A DNA stretch of 64,000 bases. It comes from Puniceicoccaceae bacterium 5H. Its GTDB lineage: Bacteria > Verrucomicrobiota > Verrucomicrobiia > Opitutales > Oceanipulchritudinaceae. The stretch is from the NCBI GenBank assembly GCA_009772895.1, contig WOUP01000007.1:62001-126000 (forward strand), written 5' to 3'. Of this stretch, positions 54,592-63,320 are shown one piece after another. Positions within the stretch are counted from its first letter, which is position 1; each line of letters begins with the position of its first letter. Under the pieces are notes generated by a model. The model saw only the letters and a program-made list of their open reading frames with translations, ran no database searches and was not told where the DNA came from. The position numbers were made by a program, and so were the translations under genes.

Positions 54592-56211
54592 TTACAGGCG
54601 CGGGCGCATGATCAGGAGCTGGCCGTCTTCGGCGAAGCGGGTGTTGGCCTCGCTGCTGGAGAGGTAGCCGCCCATGCCGTCGGGGGCATTGGTGCGGTCG
54701 GTGCCGTGGGCCTGGATCTCGATGAGGAAGGTGTCGGGGCCAAACGCGGTGCTGGCGTCGATCACCCCGGTGGCTTCCCAGCGGCCGGCGCTGAGGCTCA
54801 CGTTGTCGCGGGCTTCCACGTAATCGAGGTTGAACTGGGACTGGAACTTGGCCGCGTAGTCGTTGTTGCGGTCGAGCGTCCACACGCCGCCGTTACGGCC
54901 ATACTTGGCGTAGACGGCATTGGCGGGGCTGTTCGTGTCTTCGCAGATCACGATGTAGTTGTCGTTTACCGCGATGTTGTCGATGCTGACGGCGAAGTTG
55001 GTGCCGTTGTCGATGTTGTAGCCGGTGTATTCCGGCTGGACTTCGGGGCCGCCGTTGACGCTGTAGTAGGGGCCGGTGTAGGCGTCCTGGATGGAGCCGC
55101 CCGGGGTCACGATCTGGTCGGCGTTGTAGATGACTTCCATCGAGCCGGTCGACCAGGGCATGCGGGGGTTGAAGTGCACTTCGTAGAGACGGCCGAGGCG
55201 GTTCGGGCCGTAGCCGCCGGTGGTGGCGACGAAGAGGCGACGGGTCGGGTCTTGCGGGTCGAACTCCATGTCTTCCACGCGCACAAAGCCGTAGCCGCCC
55301 ACTTCGTCGGCCTTCAGCTTCATCTGCGAGGCGTCGAGGCTGGCCGCATTGGGGACTTCGATCCATTCGACGTTGATGGAGCCGTCGGTGAAGGTGGAGG
55401 CGTTCTTGCCGGCGTCGCCGTTGGAGCCGCCGAGCACGTAGACCTTGCCGCCCGTGAAGCCGTTCTTGTCCAATGCATTGCCGCGGCGGGCCTTGGTGCC
55501 GACATACATGTAGACGTAGGACGGAAAGCCGCCGTCTTCAGACGAAACGACCACGGTGTAGCGGTCGCGGCGGGGCTGGACCACGGTGTTTTCACGCACC
55601 ACGCGGCCGAGGGCCGGCAGGGTATGCATCTCGCCGTCGAAGATCGCGACGGACTGCGGGCCCTGGGCGTCGAAGGAGTCGGTGCTCTCTTCGTTGGTGA
55701 TGAAGATCGGGCGGTCCATGCCGTGCGCCGGACCGGCGAAGGAGCCGGAGCAGAAACGGGTGAAGGAGGTGCCGTCGCCGGCCTTGGGCGGCTCGGGGCT
55801 GTAGAAGGCGTTCTCCATGTAGAGCGACTGGTGGGCGAGGCCGCCACTGACGATGGAGGCATCGTCGTCGAGCACCCAGCGGGAAACGAGCGAACCGATG
55901 TAGGTGTCGCCGTCGACGATCGGCTGCGAGGTGGTGCCGCTGGTCAACTCGTGGGCCATGAACATGATGTTCTCGCCCGTGACGGGGTCGACGTAGATGC
56001 CGGAAGCGTCGGGGATACCGACCATGGTGTATTCTTCACTGCCGGTCGCGCCGGTCATCGGCACGCGGTCGCCCGTGGTCATCAGGGCTTCGAAGTCGAA
56101 GTCAGCCATCGGCTGGGCATCGAGGTAGGCAGGTTCGGTGGTCTTGAAACCGCCGAAAACCGAGGCGCAGAGAGAGGTAGCGCCCAGGAGGATTGCGAGG
56201 TTGTTCTTCAT
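54592..56211 (-). CDS. PhoX-like secreted phosphatase (DUF839 family)
   Basis: The 539-aa product starts with a Sec-type signal (LAILLGATSLCASVFGG), not the Tat signal of classic PhoX. Family-like blocks are EEYTMVGIPDASGIYVD, FMAHELTSGT, FITNEESTDSFD, VVVSSEDGGFPSYVYMYVG, RVEDMEFDP and VICEDTNSP, each placing acidic residues that in PhoX bind Ca and Fe. RWEATGVIDAS lies near the end. It probably hydrolyses phosphate esters in the periplasm. It follows the PEP-CTERM gene by 52 bp, likely in one transcript. Confidence 0.8.
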   Translation of the reverse strand: MKNNLAILLGATSLCASVFGGFKTTEPAYLDAQPMADFDFEALMTTGDRVPMTGATGSEEYTMVGIPDASGIYVDPVTGENIMFMAHELTSGTTSQPIVDGDTYIGSLVSRWVLDDDASIVSGGLAHQSLYMENAFYSPEPPKAGDGTSFTRFCSGSFAGPAHGMDRPIFITNEESTDSFDAQGPQSVAIFDGEMHTLPALGRVVRENTVVQPRRDRYTVVVSSEDGGFPSYVYMYVGTKARRGNALDKNGFTGGKVYVLGGSNGDAGKNASTFTDGSINVEWIEVPNAASLDASQMKLKADEVGGYGFVRVEDMEFDPQDPTRRLFVATTGGYGPNRLGRLYEVHFNPRMPWSTGSMEVIYNADQIVTPGGSIQDAYTGPYYSVNGGPEVQPEYTGYNIDNGTNFAVSIDNIAVNDNYIVICEDTNSPANAVYAKYGRNGGVWTLDRNNDYAAKFQSQFNLDYVEARDNVSLSAGRWEATGVIDASTAFGPDTFLIEIQAHGTDRTNAPDGMGGYLSSSEANTRFAEDGQLLIMRPRL

Positions 56212-56263
56212 GTGAGAGACCTAAGTAACGAAGGGATAGGTGGATCTGTGATTGAGAGAGTTT

Positions 56264-57085
56264 TTAGGCGCGGCGGCGGCGAAAGGCGGCCACGGCGAGG
56301 GCGAGCACGCCGGCGAGGGCGGCGTAGGTGCGCGGTTCCGGCACGGCAATGGCGTTGATGCCCTGGCCGAAATCGCCGACCAGCGTCGCGGAGCCGTCCA
56401 TCAGGTCGATGGAGTAGAGGCCGGAGGTCAGGCCGTCCACGGAGAGGCTGGCCAGCAGGTTGCCGTTGCCGTCGACCATCAGTGAGGAGTAGCCCGTGAT
56501 GTCGAGGCCGAGGCTGCCGATCGTGAAGAGCTCGCCGCCGTCCGGATCGAAGGACTGGGCCAGGATGTCGAGCTCGGGGTCGATCACGAACAGTTCCCCG
56601 AAGTCCGGGTCGATGCCGATGCCGCTGAGGTAGGGCGCCGCGCCTTCGTTGGCGTCGCCGCTGCCGTAGAAAAAGTCGGTGGCGTAGCTGGTGCTGCCGT
56701 CGGTCTCCAGGGCCACGTTTTCAGCCATGTCGCTGACCCAGCGGAAGTTCGAGTAGAACGGGTCGTAGGCCATGTCGGCATCGTAGCCGCTGGGCAGGAA
56801 GGTATCGCTCAACAGGGTCGCCTGGCCCTTGGTGTTGAAGCGGTAGATATAGGCGTTGTTGTCGACGCCGTAGAAGTAGCCGTCGTTGGGATTGTAGTCG
56901 AAATCGACGATCGAGGAAAAGGCGTCGTTGAGGCCGGTGATTGCGGTCGAGCTGTAGACCGTGCCGGGGTTCGTGGACTCGAACTTGACCAGTTCGTTGG
57001 CGTCGTTGACACCCCAGAGGGCGTAGGCGTGAGCGGCCGAGGCGGCGAGCCCCAGAAGAGCAAGCGAAGCAAGGGTCTTTTTCAT
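56264..57085 (-). CDS. Secreted DUF4394-like protein with PEP-CTERM sorting signal
   Basis: This 273-aa protein has a signal peptide ending AASAAHA, then beta-propeller-like repeats typical of DUF4394 (ALWGVNDANELVKF, FDYNPNDGYFYGVDNNAYIYRF, GIGIDPDFGELFVID). The C-terminus is a PEP-CTERM signal: VPEPRTYAAL, a hydrophobic helix, then FRRRRA. PEP-CTERM proteins are processed by an exosortase and linked to surface polysaccharide; the exosortase is not in this window. It is the first gene of a pair with the PhoX-like gene. Confidence 0.85.
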   Translation of the reverse strand: MKKTLASLALLGLAASAAHAYALWGVNDANELVKFESTNPGTVYSSTAITGLNDAFSSIVDFDYNPNDGYFYGVDNNAYIYRFNTKGQATLLSDTFLPSGYDADMAYDPFYSNFRWVSDMAENVALETDGSTSYATDFFYGSGDANEGAAPYLSGIGIDPDFGELFVIDPELDILAQSFDPDGGELFTIGSLGLDITGYSSLMVDGNGNLLASLSVDGLTSGLYSIDLMDGSATLVGDFGQGINAIAVPEPRTYAALAGVLALAVAAFRRRRA

Positions 57086-57538
57086 GAGTGAGAGAAAAGT
57101 AACGGGTGAGAATCGGTTACCAGAGACTCTCAGGATAAGGGCGAAGCCTCGCTTCTACTCAACGCCTTTATCGTAACTTTTCTGCGAACTAATAGCGCTA
57201 TATAAATGAGCGCATTAGTGACGTAATAGCTGCGATCGCTAATACATTAGTATCATTTATAGGATGCAATTGCGTGCTAATAGATGCTGTCTGGCGGCGG
57301 TTTAAGGGGCTTCAGCGGCAGCACAGCTGTAGTTTAGCGGCCATTACGGGACTGAAACCAAGGGACAGTCCGCAGATAAAAGCTGGATTCAGAACCTTAA
57401 AAAAGCCCGGCGATCTGGCGAGACGTGTAGCCAGATTCCGGGGGATGATTACGTATCTTAAGGTAGGTATAATTGTCAGGCGTCACTCGACCGTAACGAA
57501 TAGTCACAGACGGTTGAGAGGCACCGTCCTGGCAAACG
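57086..57538. promoter_or_regulatory. AT-rich regulatory region with CTAAT/ATTAG boxes
   Basis: This 453-base gap lies upstream of the PEP-CTERM gene and downstream of the PepSY gene, both on the minus strand. Boxes CTAAT at 57189, 57239 and 57277 and ATTAG at 57214 and 57246 form two inverted pairs: CTAATAGCGC facing GCGCATTAG, and CTAAT-AC-ATTAG. They look like operator sites 100-190 bp from the start codon. No gene is convincing here. Confidence 0.45.
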
Positions 57539-58753
57539 TCATGATGCGGCTGGAGCGGTCGCGTTGGGCTTGCCCTTGCGCTTCGATTTGCCGAAGAAAC
57601 GGCGCCAGGCGAGCGCGAAGCCCGTCCACACCAGCACCACAGCGGCGAGGCAGGCGAGGGCGCCCAGGATCTGGCCGATCGGGCCGATCACCCGCGAGGT
57701 GTGAATATCGCGGATCGCCATGCCCATCTTGGCCCGAAAGGGGTAGTCGGCGGCTGCCTGATAGTAGAGCACTTCGCCCGTCACCGGGTGCAGCAAGAGC
57801 TGGTCGGGGCGCCGGGGGAAAAACGTCTCCGCATTGCGCACGTTGATGCTGACGGGCTGGGGGCCCTGCGGCTCGGCGGCTGCCTGACCGCCTTGCGGGC
57901 CGTGCCCACCGGGGCCGCGGCGGGGGGGACTGCTTTCACCGGTTTGCAGCTGGACTTCCTGCCAGTGCGGCACCTGCTCGAGCGCCGCGGTGACGAGCGT
58001 CTCGAGGCTGGCTTTGGGTCCGGTCACCGTGGCGGGATCGATCGTGATTTGCGGGGCCTGTGGGCGCGCGGAGCCGGTCCAGTTTTGATAGGCCGTGCGC
58101 GCCCAGCCGTAGGACCAGTAGGTGGCGGTGACGGAGAAGATGAGCAGGGGCAGAGCCGACCAGAAGCCGAGCACGTTGTGCCAGTTGAAGTCGCGCGCCT
58201 TGGGCTTGAGGCCGCCCTTGAACCAGAGCTGGCCGCGCAAGACCTTGGCGGTCCAGCGCCGGGGCCACCAGAGGTAGATGCCGGTGGCGATGAGCACCAC
58301 AAATGCGAGATTGCAGATACCGGTGATCACCCGGCCGATGTCGCGCTGCTCTCCGCTGAGCGCGAGCCAGCGGTGCCAGAACATCATCTCGTGCATGAAG
58401 TCCTCCATCCACGTGCCGCCCGGCTCGATCAGCGCGCCGGTGTAGGGGTTGAGGTATTGGTGCTCGCGGCGGCCAAAGCTCACCTGCGCGGCGCGGTCGG
58501 GCTCGGGGTAAAGGGTGATGCCGGTGGCGGGCTGCTCGGTGTCCGCGGCTTGCACCTTGGTGAGCAGTTCATCTGCAGTGAGGCGTTCCGCGTTTTCGGG
58601 TACCTCGACGTGGGCCTGCGCCCGCTGGCTCCAGTCGACCAGCTCCGTCTCAAAAGCCAACACGGCGCCGGTAAAGGACATGATCGCGATGACGATGCCG
58701 CTGATAATGCCCGCGACCAGGTGTATCCAGAAAAGCAGTTTGCGAAAACTCAT
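57539..58753 (-). CDS. PepSY-associated transmembrane protein
   Basis: The 404-aa product starts MSFRKLLFWIHLVAGIISG with an in-helix His, then FTGAVLAFETELVDW, MMFWHRWLAL, TGIYLWWPRR and FNWHNVLGFW. These are the PepSY_TM pattern of helices with paired histidines that may bind heme. A His/Gly/Pro-rich loop sits near residue 300, followed by IRDIHTSRVIG and a last helix. Relatives act in ferric-siderophore reduction or iron uptake, so an iron role is likely. I chose the ATG at 58753. No receptor gene is adjacent. Confidence 0.82.
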   Translation of the reverse strand: MSFRKLLFWIHLVAGIISGIVIAIMSFTGAVLAFETELVDWSQRAQAHVEVPENAERLTADELLTKVQAADTEQPATGITLYPEPDRAAQVSFGRREHQYLNPYTGALIEPGGTWMEDFMHEMMFWHRWLALSGEQRDIGRVITGICNLAFVVLIATGIYLWWPRRWTAKVLRGQLWFKGGLKPKARDFNWHNVLGFWSALPLLIFSVTATYWSYGWARTAYQNWTGSARPQAPQITIDPATVTGPKASLETLVTAALEQVPHWQEVQLQTGESSPPRRGPGGHGPQGGQAAAEPQGPQPVSINVRNAETFFPRRPDQLLLHPVTGEVLYYQAAADYPFRAKMGMAIRDIHTSRVIGPIGQILGALACLAAVVLVWTGFALAWRRFFGKSKRKGKPNATAPAAS

Positions 58754-58931
58754 GATGCAGATAAGAAAAGCGAATAAAGTGAGAGCCGGTCTCATTGCTA
58801 AAACACCGGACATGGATGGCAAGTTGAATCTGAGAATAAATCTCAATAATTCAGTCAAACCACTTATCGCCAGGATCAACCGTTGTGGGGCAGCTGGTTG
58901 AGAACTAGCCGATTCTACTTAAGCTCAGGGC

Positions 58932-59600
58932 ATGGAACGCGTTGTTGAGCCCGAAATCCTGGATACCCTCGCCTGGGACGATCCCGCTGCGTTGGGGAAC
59001 CGCCGGGACCTGCGCGTGATCAATGCCCTCATGGGCAATTTCTCGTGGTTTGGCAGTGAGCTGCGGCAGCACTTGCACCCCGGCGAAAACGTGCTGGAGC
59101 TGGCCGCTGGCGACGGAGCGCTCGGGCGCTACCTCTACCGGCACGTCTTCAGCCCGCTCGCCCATCAGGGCGACTACTACGGGCTCGACCGCATCCCGCG
59201 CCCGGAACGTTGGCCGGACGAATGGCGGTGGCTGGAGGCCGACCTCGAGGGGTGGTGTGCCGAAGAAGCGTGCGACATCGTCATCGGCAACTTCATCCTG
59301 CACCAGTTGACGCGCGAGCAGTTGGCCGGCTTGGGAGAGAAGCTGCAATCGGCCCGCGTGCTGTTGTTTAACGAGACGGCGCGCAACCAGGCTGCACTTT
59401 ATCTCGCTCGCCTCGGTTATGTCCTTGGCTTTAATCATGTTTCCCGCCACGATGCCCCGGTGAGCGTACGCGCGGGCTTCAAGGGCCATGAACTGCCGCA
59501 ATGGCTGGGCCTGAGCGATGACGCGTGGCGCATCCAAACGTCATGGACCCCGTGGGGCAGCTATCGGATGAAGGCGATTAGAAAGGACACTCAGCGTTGA
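58932..59600 (+). CDS. SAM-dependent methyltransferase of the type III PKS operon
   Basis: This 222-aa class I methyltransferase has motif I NVLELAAGDGALGRYL (about residue 56), YYGLDRIPRP after the second strand, CDIVIGNFILHQL for motif IV, and a C-terminal sheet. FNHVSRHDAPVSVRAGF resembles the tail of methyltransferases found with type III polyketide synthases. It probably O- or C-methylates the polyketide. Its stop overlaps the start of the FAD enzyme gene (TTGA). Confidence 0.8.
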   Translation: MERVVEPEILDTLAWDDPAALGNRRDLRVINALMGNFSWFGSELRQHLHPGENVLELAAGDGALGRYLYRHVFSPLAHQGDYYGLDRIPRPERWPDEWRWLEADLEGWCAEEACDIVIGNFILHQLTREQLAGLGEKLQSARVLLFNETARNQAALYLARLGYVLGFNHVSRHDAPVSVRAGFKGHELPQWLGLSDDAWRIQTSWTPWGSYRMKAIRKDTQR

Positions 59601-60628
59601 CGCGTACTGTGCACATCATGGGCGGCGGGGTCGCGGGGTTGGCCCTCGGCATCGGCCTGCGGCGCCACGAGGTGCCGGTGCAGGTGCGTGAGGCGGGCGA
59701 ATACCCGCGCCACCGCGTCTGCGGCGAGTTCCTGGCCGGCGTGCGCCCGGAGACTTTGCAGTTTCTGGGCGTGGAGGACTTGTTGCGCGACGCCTTGCGG
59801 CTGACCTCGACCAGTTGGTACCGGCGGGACGACCTGATCATGGAGCAGGATCTGCCCGAGCCGGCCCTCGCCCTCTCGCGCTACGAAATGGACGCGCGTT
59901 TCAGCCACCGCTTACAGGATTTGGGCGGCGACTTGTTGCAGCGCTCGCGGGCACACCCGCAGGACAATGGAGATGGCGTGGTCTGGGCAACCGGTCGGCG
60001 CCGCGCGCCCAAAAAGGCCGGGACGCGCTGGCTGGGGCTCAAGATCCACGCGCGAGACTTGCCGATGGAGCACGATCTGGAGCTGCACTTCGGTCGTGGA
60101 GGTTACGTGGGCGTGGCACGCCTGCCGCGCCGGCGGGCCAACATCAGCGGTCTGTTCCAGCTGCAAAGCTCCCTGCAAGGCCGCGATACGGACTTGATCC
60201 TGGCCTATCTGCAGCAGACGGGATTGAAGAAGCTGAGTCATCGCCTGCAATACGAAGAACTGGATCAGGAGTCGTTCCAGGCCGTCACCGCGCTCGACTA
60301 CGGCAGTCAGCGTCCCCCCAAGGGCCAGCTCTGCGTCGGCGACTGCTGGAGCATGATCCCCCCTTTCACGGGCAACGGCATGACGCGCGCGCTCGAGCAG
60401 GCTGCGCTGGCGATCCCGCCGTTGCTGGGCTACGCGCTCAAGCACCGCGAATGGCCCGAGGTGCGCCGCACGATCGAGCAGCAAAGTCGGCAAGTCTTCG
60501 GTCCGCGGCTGCGGCGGGCACACCTCCTGCATCAGCTACTGCTCAACTCGGTGGGGCAGGCCGGTCTGGCCTTTGTCGCGCGCCGCAACTGGCTGCCCTT
60601 CGACAAGCTCTACCACGCGCTGCACTAG
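59597..60628 (+). CDS. FAD-dependent oxidoreductase (geranylgeranyl reductase/monooxygenase-like)
   Basis: A 343-aa flavoprotein with an N-terminal dinucleotide fold (HIMGGGVAGLALGIGLRR), the PRHRVCGEFLAG block common to geranylgeranyl reductase-like enzymes, and the FAD-ribityl motif CVGDCWSMIPPFTGNGM near residue 250. It starts with TTG overlapping the methyltransferase stop, so the three genes are tightly coupled. It likely oxidises or reduces the polyketide made by the next gene. Confidence 0.85.
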   Translation: MTRTVHIMGGGVAGLALGIGLRRHEVPVQVREAGEYPRHRVCGEFLAGVRPETLQFLGVEDLLRDALRLTSTSWYRRDDLIMEQDLPEPALALSRYEMDARFSHRLQDLGGDLLQRSRAHPQDNGDGVVWATGRRRAPKKAGTRWLGLKIHARDLPMEHDLELHFGRGGYVGVARLPRRRANISGLFQLQSSLQGRDTDLILAYLQQTGLKKLSHRLQYEELDQESFQAVTALDYGSQRPPKGQLCVGDCWSMIPPFTGNGMTRALEQAALAIPPLLGYALKHREWPEVRRTIEQQSRQVFGPRLRRAHLLHQLLLNSVGQAGLAFVARRNWLPFDKLYHALH

Positions 60629-60638
60629 GCTCCTTTTC

Positions 60639-61685
60639 ATGTATCTCTCCAGCATTGCCACCGCCCTGCCGCAAGCCTGTTACCGGCAGGCGGACTTGTG
60701 GAACGTCTACGCACAATCTGCGCTGAAGGAGCGCCTGCGCCCGCGCACCAGCGACCTCCTGCAAAAGGTATTGCTGGGCGACAACGGGATTCAGACGCGG
60801 CACCTTGCCACCCAGCCGATCGACCAGATTTTCGACCTCGATGCGCAGGCGCTCAACCGCACCTTCGAGGCCATCGCGCCGGAGCTGGCCCAGGAGGCGC
60901 TCGAAAAGGCGTTGGCCGAGGCGGGGCTGCGCGCGGATCAGCTGGACGCGCTCTACATCTGCACCTGCACGGGCTACCTCTGTCCGGGCGTGACCAGCTA
61001 TGTGAGTGAGCGTCTGGGGCTGCGCCCCGACGCCTACCTGCAGGACCTGGTGGGCTTGGGCTGCGGCGCGGCGATCCCGGCCTTGCGGTCGGCCGCCCAC
61101 CAGTTGCAGGCCGAGCCGGAGGCCACGGTCGCGGTCGTGGCGGTGGAGATTTGCAGCGCCGCCTTTTACCTCGACGACGACCCGGGCGTGATCATCAGTG
61201 CCTGCCTGTTTGGTGACGGCGCGGCCGCCACGATTTGGCAGGGGCAGCCGACGTCGGGCGCGTGGCAGGCGAACGGTTTCGACACGTTGCTGGAACCGCA
61301 GAAGCGCGACATCCTTCGCTTTGAAAACCGCGAGGGCAAGTTGCGCAACCTGTTGCACCGCTCCGTGCCCCGCGAAGCCGCTCGCGCCGTGCAATGGCTC
61401 TTCGAGCGCGACCAGGAACGCAGTGGTGCCGTGCCGGATCGCCTGATCTTGCACGCCGGGGGGCGCGATGTGCTCGACGCTATCGAGACGACGCTGCCCG
61501 GCCATACTGCCCCGGAATCACGCGAGGTGTTGGCGCAATGCGGTAACATGAGCAGCCCCAGCGTGCTCTTTGCCCTGCAGCGCTTCCTCGACAAGCCCGA
61601 GGCGCAGGACGCCCGTCGCCTCTGGCTGAGCAGCTTCGGCGCCGGCTTTGCCGCCCACAGCTGCGCCCTCGAGCGCGTGGAGTAG
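60639..61685 (+). CDS. Type III polyketide synthase (chalcone synthase-like)
   Basis: The 348-aa ketosynthase-fold enzyme has the catalytic triad in place: Cys in DLVGLGCGAAIPALRSA (near residue 141), His in LILHAGGRDVLDAIE (near 274) and Asn in QCGNMSSPSVLF (near 307). The N-terminus is SSIATALPQACYRQ. I chose the ATG at 60639, 10 bp after the FAD enzyme. It would extend an acyl starter with malonyl-CoA and cyclise it, perhaps to an alkylated phenol, resorcinol or pyrone; the product is unknown. It is followed by a repeat array. Confidence 0.92.
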   Translation: MYLSSIATALPQACYRQADLWNVYAQSALKERLRPRTSDLLQKVLLGDNGIQTRHLATQPIDQIFDLDAQALNRTFEAIAPELAQEALEKALAEAGLRADQLDALYICTCTGYLCPGVTSYVSERLGLRPDAYLQDLVGLGCGAAIPALRSAAHQLQAEPEATVAVVAVEICSAAFYLDDDPGVIISACLFGDGAAATIWQGQPTSGAWQANGFDTLLEPQKRDILRFENREGKLRNLLHRSVPREAARAVQWLFERDQERSGAVPDRLILHAGGRDVLDAIETTLPGHTAPESREVLAQCGNMSSPSVLFALQRFLDKPEAQDARRLWLSSFGAGFAAHSCALERVE

Positions 61686-61689
61686 CGTC

Positions 61690-62340
61690 ATTTCGGTCCC
61701 CTATGGGACCCCTTCAGGGTCCGGCCACGTTCCGGGTAGGACCGGGGGTCTTCGCTACGCTTGACACCCCGGCTACGTTATGTGACCCCTTCGGGGTCGG
61801 TGCGGCGTGGAGGCGTTCCGGGCAGATGGTTGCCCTTGGTTGACCCTGTCGACCGCGGGGGGATGCTCCGTTGTTTATCGTATCCAATCGGGATGCTGAA
61901 TTATCGAGCAGGCTATGGGCTGTGACCCCTTCGGGGTCGGGGCACCGCTTCGGGCTGTGAGGGCGTGGGCGGATGGCCCGGTGGTGTCGGGGTGCCTATG
62001 GCCCCCTCAACCACCGGCAATAGGCTGTGCCCCCTTCGGGGTCGGGGCGTGGAGGCGTTCCGGGCCAGATGGCCGCCCTTGGTTGTGCTTGTCGATCGCT
62101 GAAGGATGCTCCGTTGGTTATCGTATCCAATCGGGGAATGCGTTGGAGGGGGGATGAGATGGGCGCACCGGGGCTTTATGGCCCCTCCTTTTGTATCCCC
62201 TCGGGCTGGCTGCATTCTCGAGCAAGCTGAAGGCTTGCGAGCTTATAGCCGGTGGTTGAGTCCGCACCGCGGACGACACCACCGGAATCCGCCACCCACC
62301 CATGCACCTTGAAGAGGTGCCAGAGCGGGGATACCCGCGC
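61690..62340. repeat. Composite palindromic repeat, array 5 (upstream of the FucU gene)
   Basis: This is a long array with several TGACCCCTTCGGGGTCG palindromes (61789, 61922, 62029), CCGGTGGTGTCGGGG facing CTCAACCACCGG, GCAAGCTGAAGGCTTGCGAGC, CCGGTGGTTGAG facing CGACACCACCGG, and GCACCTTGAAGAGGTGCC at the end. The part from about 61980 to 62325 is nearly identical to 62928-63285. Confidence 0.8.
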
Positions 62341-62432
62341 TTATGACACCCCCTTAAGGTGTGAGTGGAAATAGCGCCGCTACGGCGAAGATCGCCATTG
62401 CGGCTACGGAGGGTAATATTTATAAGTTTCAC

Positions 62433-62867
62433 ATGCTTAAAACTCCGGTCATCCATCCCCAAATCCTCGAAGCTCTGGGCCGCTCCGGCCATTTCGCTCA
62501 AGTCGTGATCGCCGACGGCAACCTGGCGACCGGCGCGCTGAAAGGGCCCAACGCGACGCTCGTGCACCTGAATTTTCGCCCTGGCCTGCTCGATGCCGTG
62601 CAGGTGTTGGACGGCTTGTTGGAGGTCTGCCCGGTGCAAGCGGCCGCCGTGATGCAGAAGCCGGCCGAAGCCAGTGCAGACATTCAGCGTCAATACCGCG
62701 AACGGCTGGGCGACATCGAGTGGACGGAGATGGAGCGTTGGGCCTTTTACGATCAGATCCGTGCGCCGTCCACCACCTTGCTGATTGCCACCGGCGAGCA
62801 GCGTCGCTTCGCCAATCTCATCCTGACCGTCGGCGTCGTGAAGCTGCCGGAAGAATCGAGCTTCTAG
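62433..62867 (+). CDS. FucU/RbsD family sugar mutarotase
   Basis: The 144-aa protein follows the RbsD/FucU plan: MLKTPVIHPQILEALGRSGHF (in two parts) with the catalytic-type His near residue 20, VVIADGNLATGALKGP, and FYDQIR plus the C-terminal TGEQRRFANLILTVG. These enzymes interconvert anomers of fucose or ribose. I chose the ATG at 62433 because the frame upstream is repeat-derived. It stands alone between two near-identical repeat arrays, with no fucose pathway gene adjacent. Confidence 0.9.
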   Translation: MLKTPVIHPQILEALGRSGHFAQVVIADGNLATGALKGPNATLVHLNFRPGLLDAVQVLDGLLEVCPVQAAAVMQKPAEASADIQRQYRERLGDIEWTEMERWAFYDQIRAPSTTLLIATGEQRRFANLILTVGVVKLPEESSF

Positions 62868-62884
62868 CCCAACGGCTCGAGGTC

Positions 62885-63292
62885 GACAGGATTCTGGAGC
62901 AAGCTAAAGGCTTGCTAGCTTATAGCCGGTGGTGTCGGGGTGCCTACGGCCCCTCAACCACCGGCTACGTTATGTGACCCCTTCGGGGTCGGGGCGTGGA
63001 GGTGTTCTGGGCCAGATGGCCGCCCTTGGTTGTGCTTGTCGATCGCTGGAGGATGCTCCGTTGGTTATCGTATCCAATCGGGGAATGCGTTTGAGGGGTT
63101 GGCGGGTGAGATGGGCGCACCGCGGCTTATAGTCTCGATCGCTGCCCCTGTTGCATCCGGTCCGGATACGGGATTCTCTGAGCAAGCTGAAGGCTTGCCA
63201 GCTTATAGCCGGTGGTTGAGGCCGCACCGCGGACGACACCACCGGTAAGCGCCACCCACCCATGCACCTTGAAGAGGTGCCAGCGTCGGCAT
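62885..63292. repeat. Composite palindromic repeat, array 6 (downstream of the FucU gene)
   Basis: The order is CCGGTGGTGTCGGGG facing CTCAACCACCGG (62929-62963), TGACCCCTTCGGGGTCG (62974-62990), a long unique-looking stretch, CAAGCTGAAGGCTTGCCAGC, CCGGTGGTTGAG facing CGACACCACCGG (63208-63244) and GCACCTTGAAGAGGTGCC. From about 62928 it is a direct copy of the upstream array. Confidence 0.8.
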
Positions 63293-63320
63293 ACTCGCCC
63301 CCCTCCGCGACGCCCAAAAA

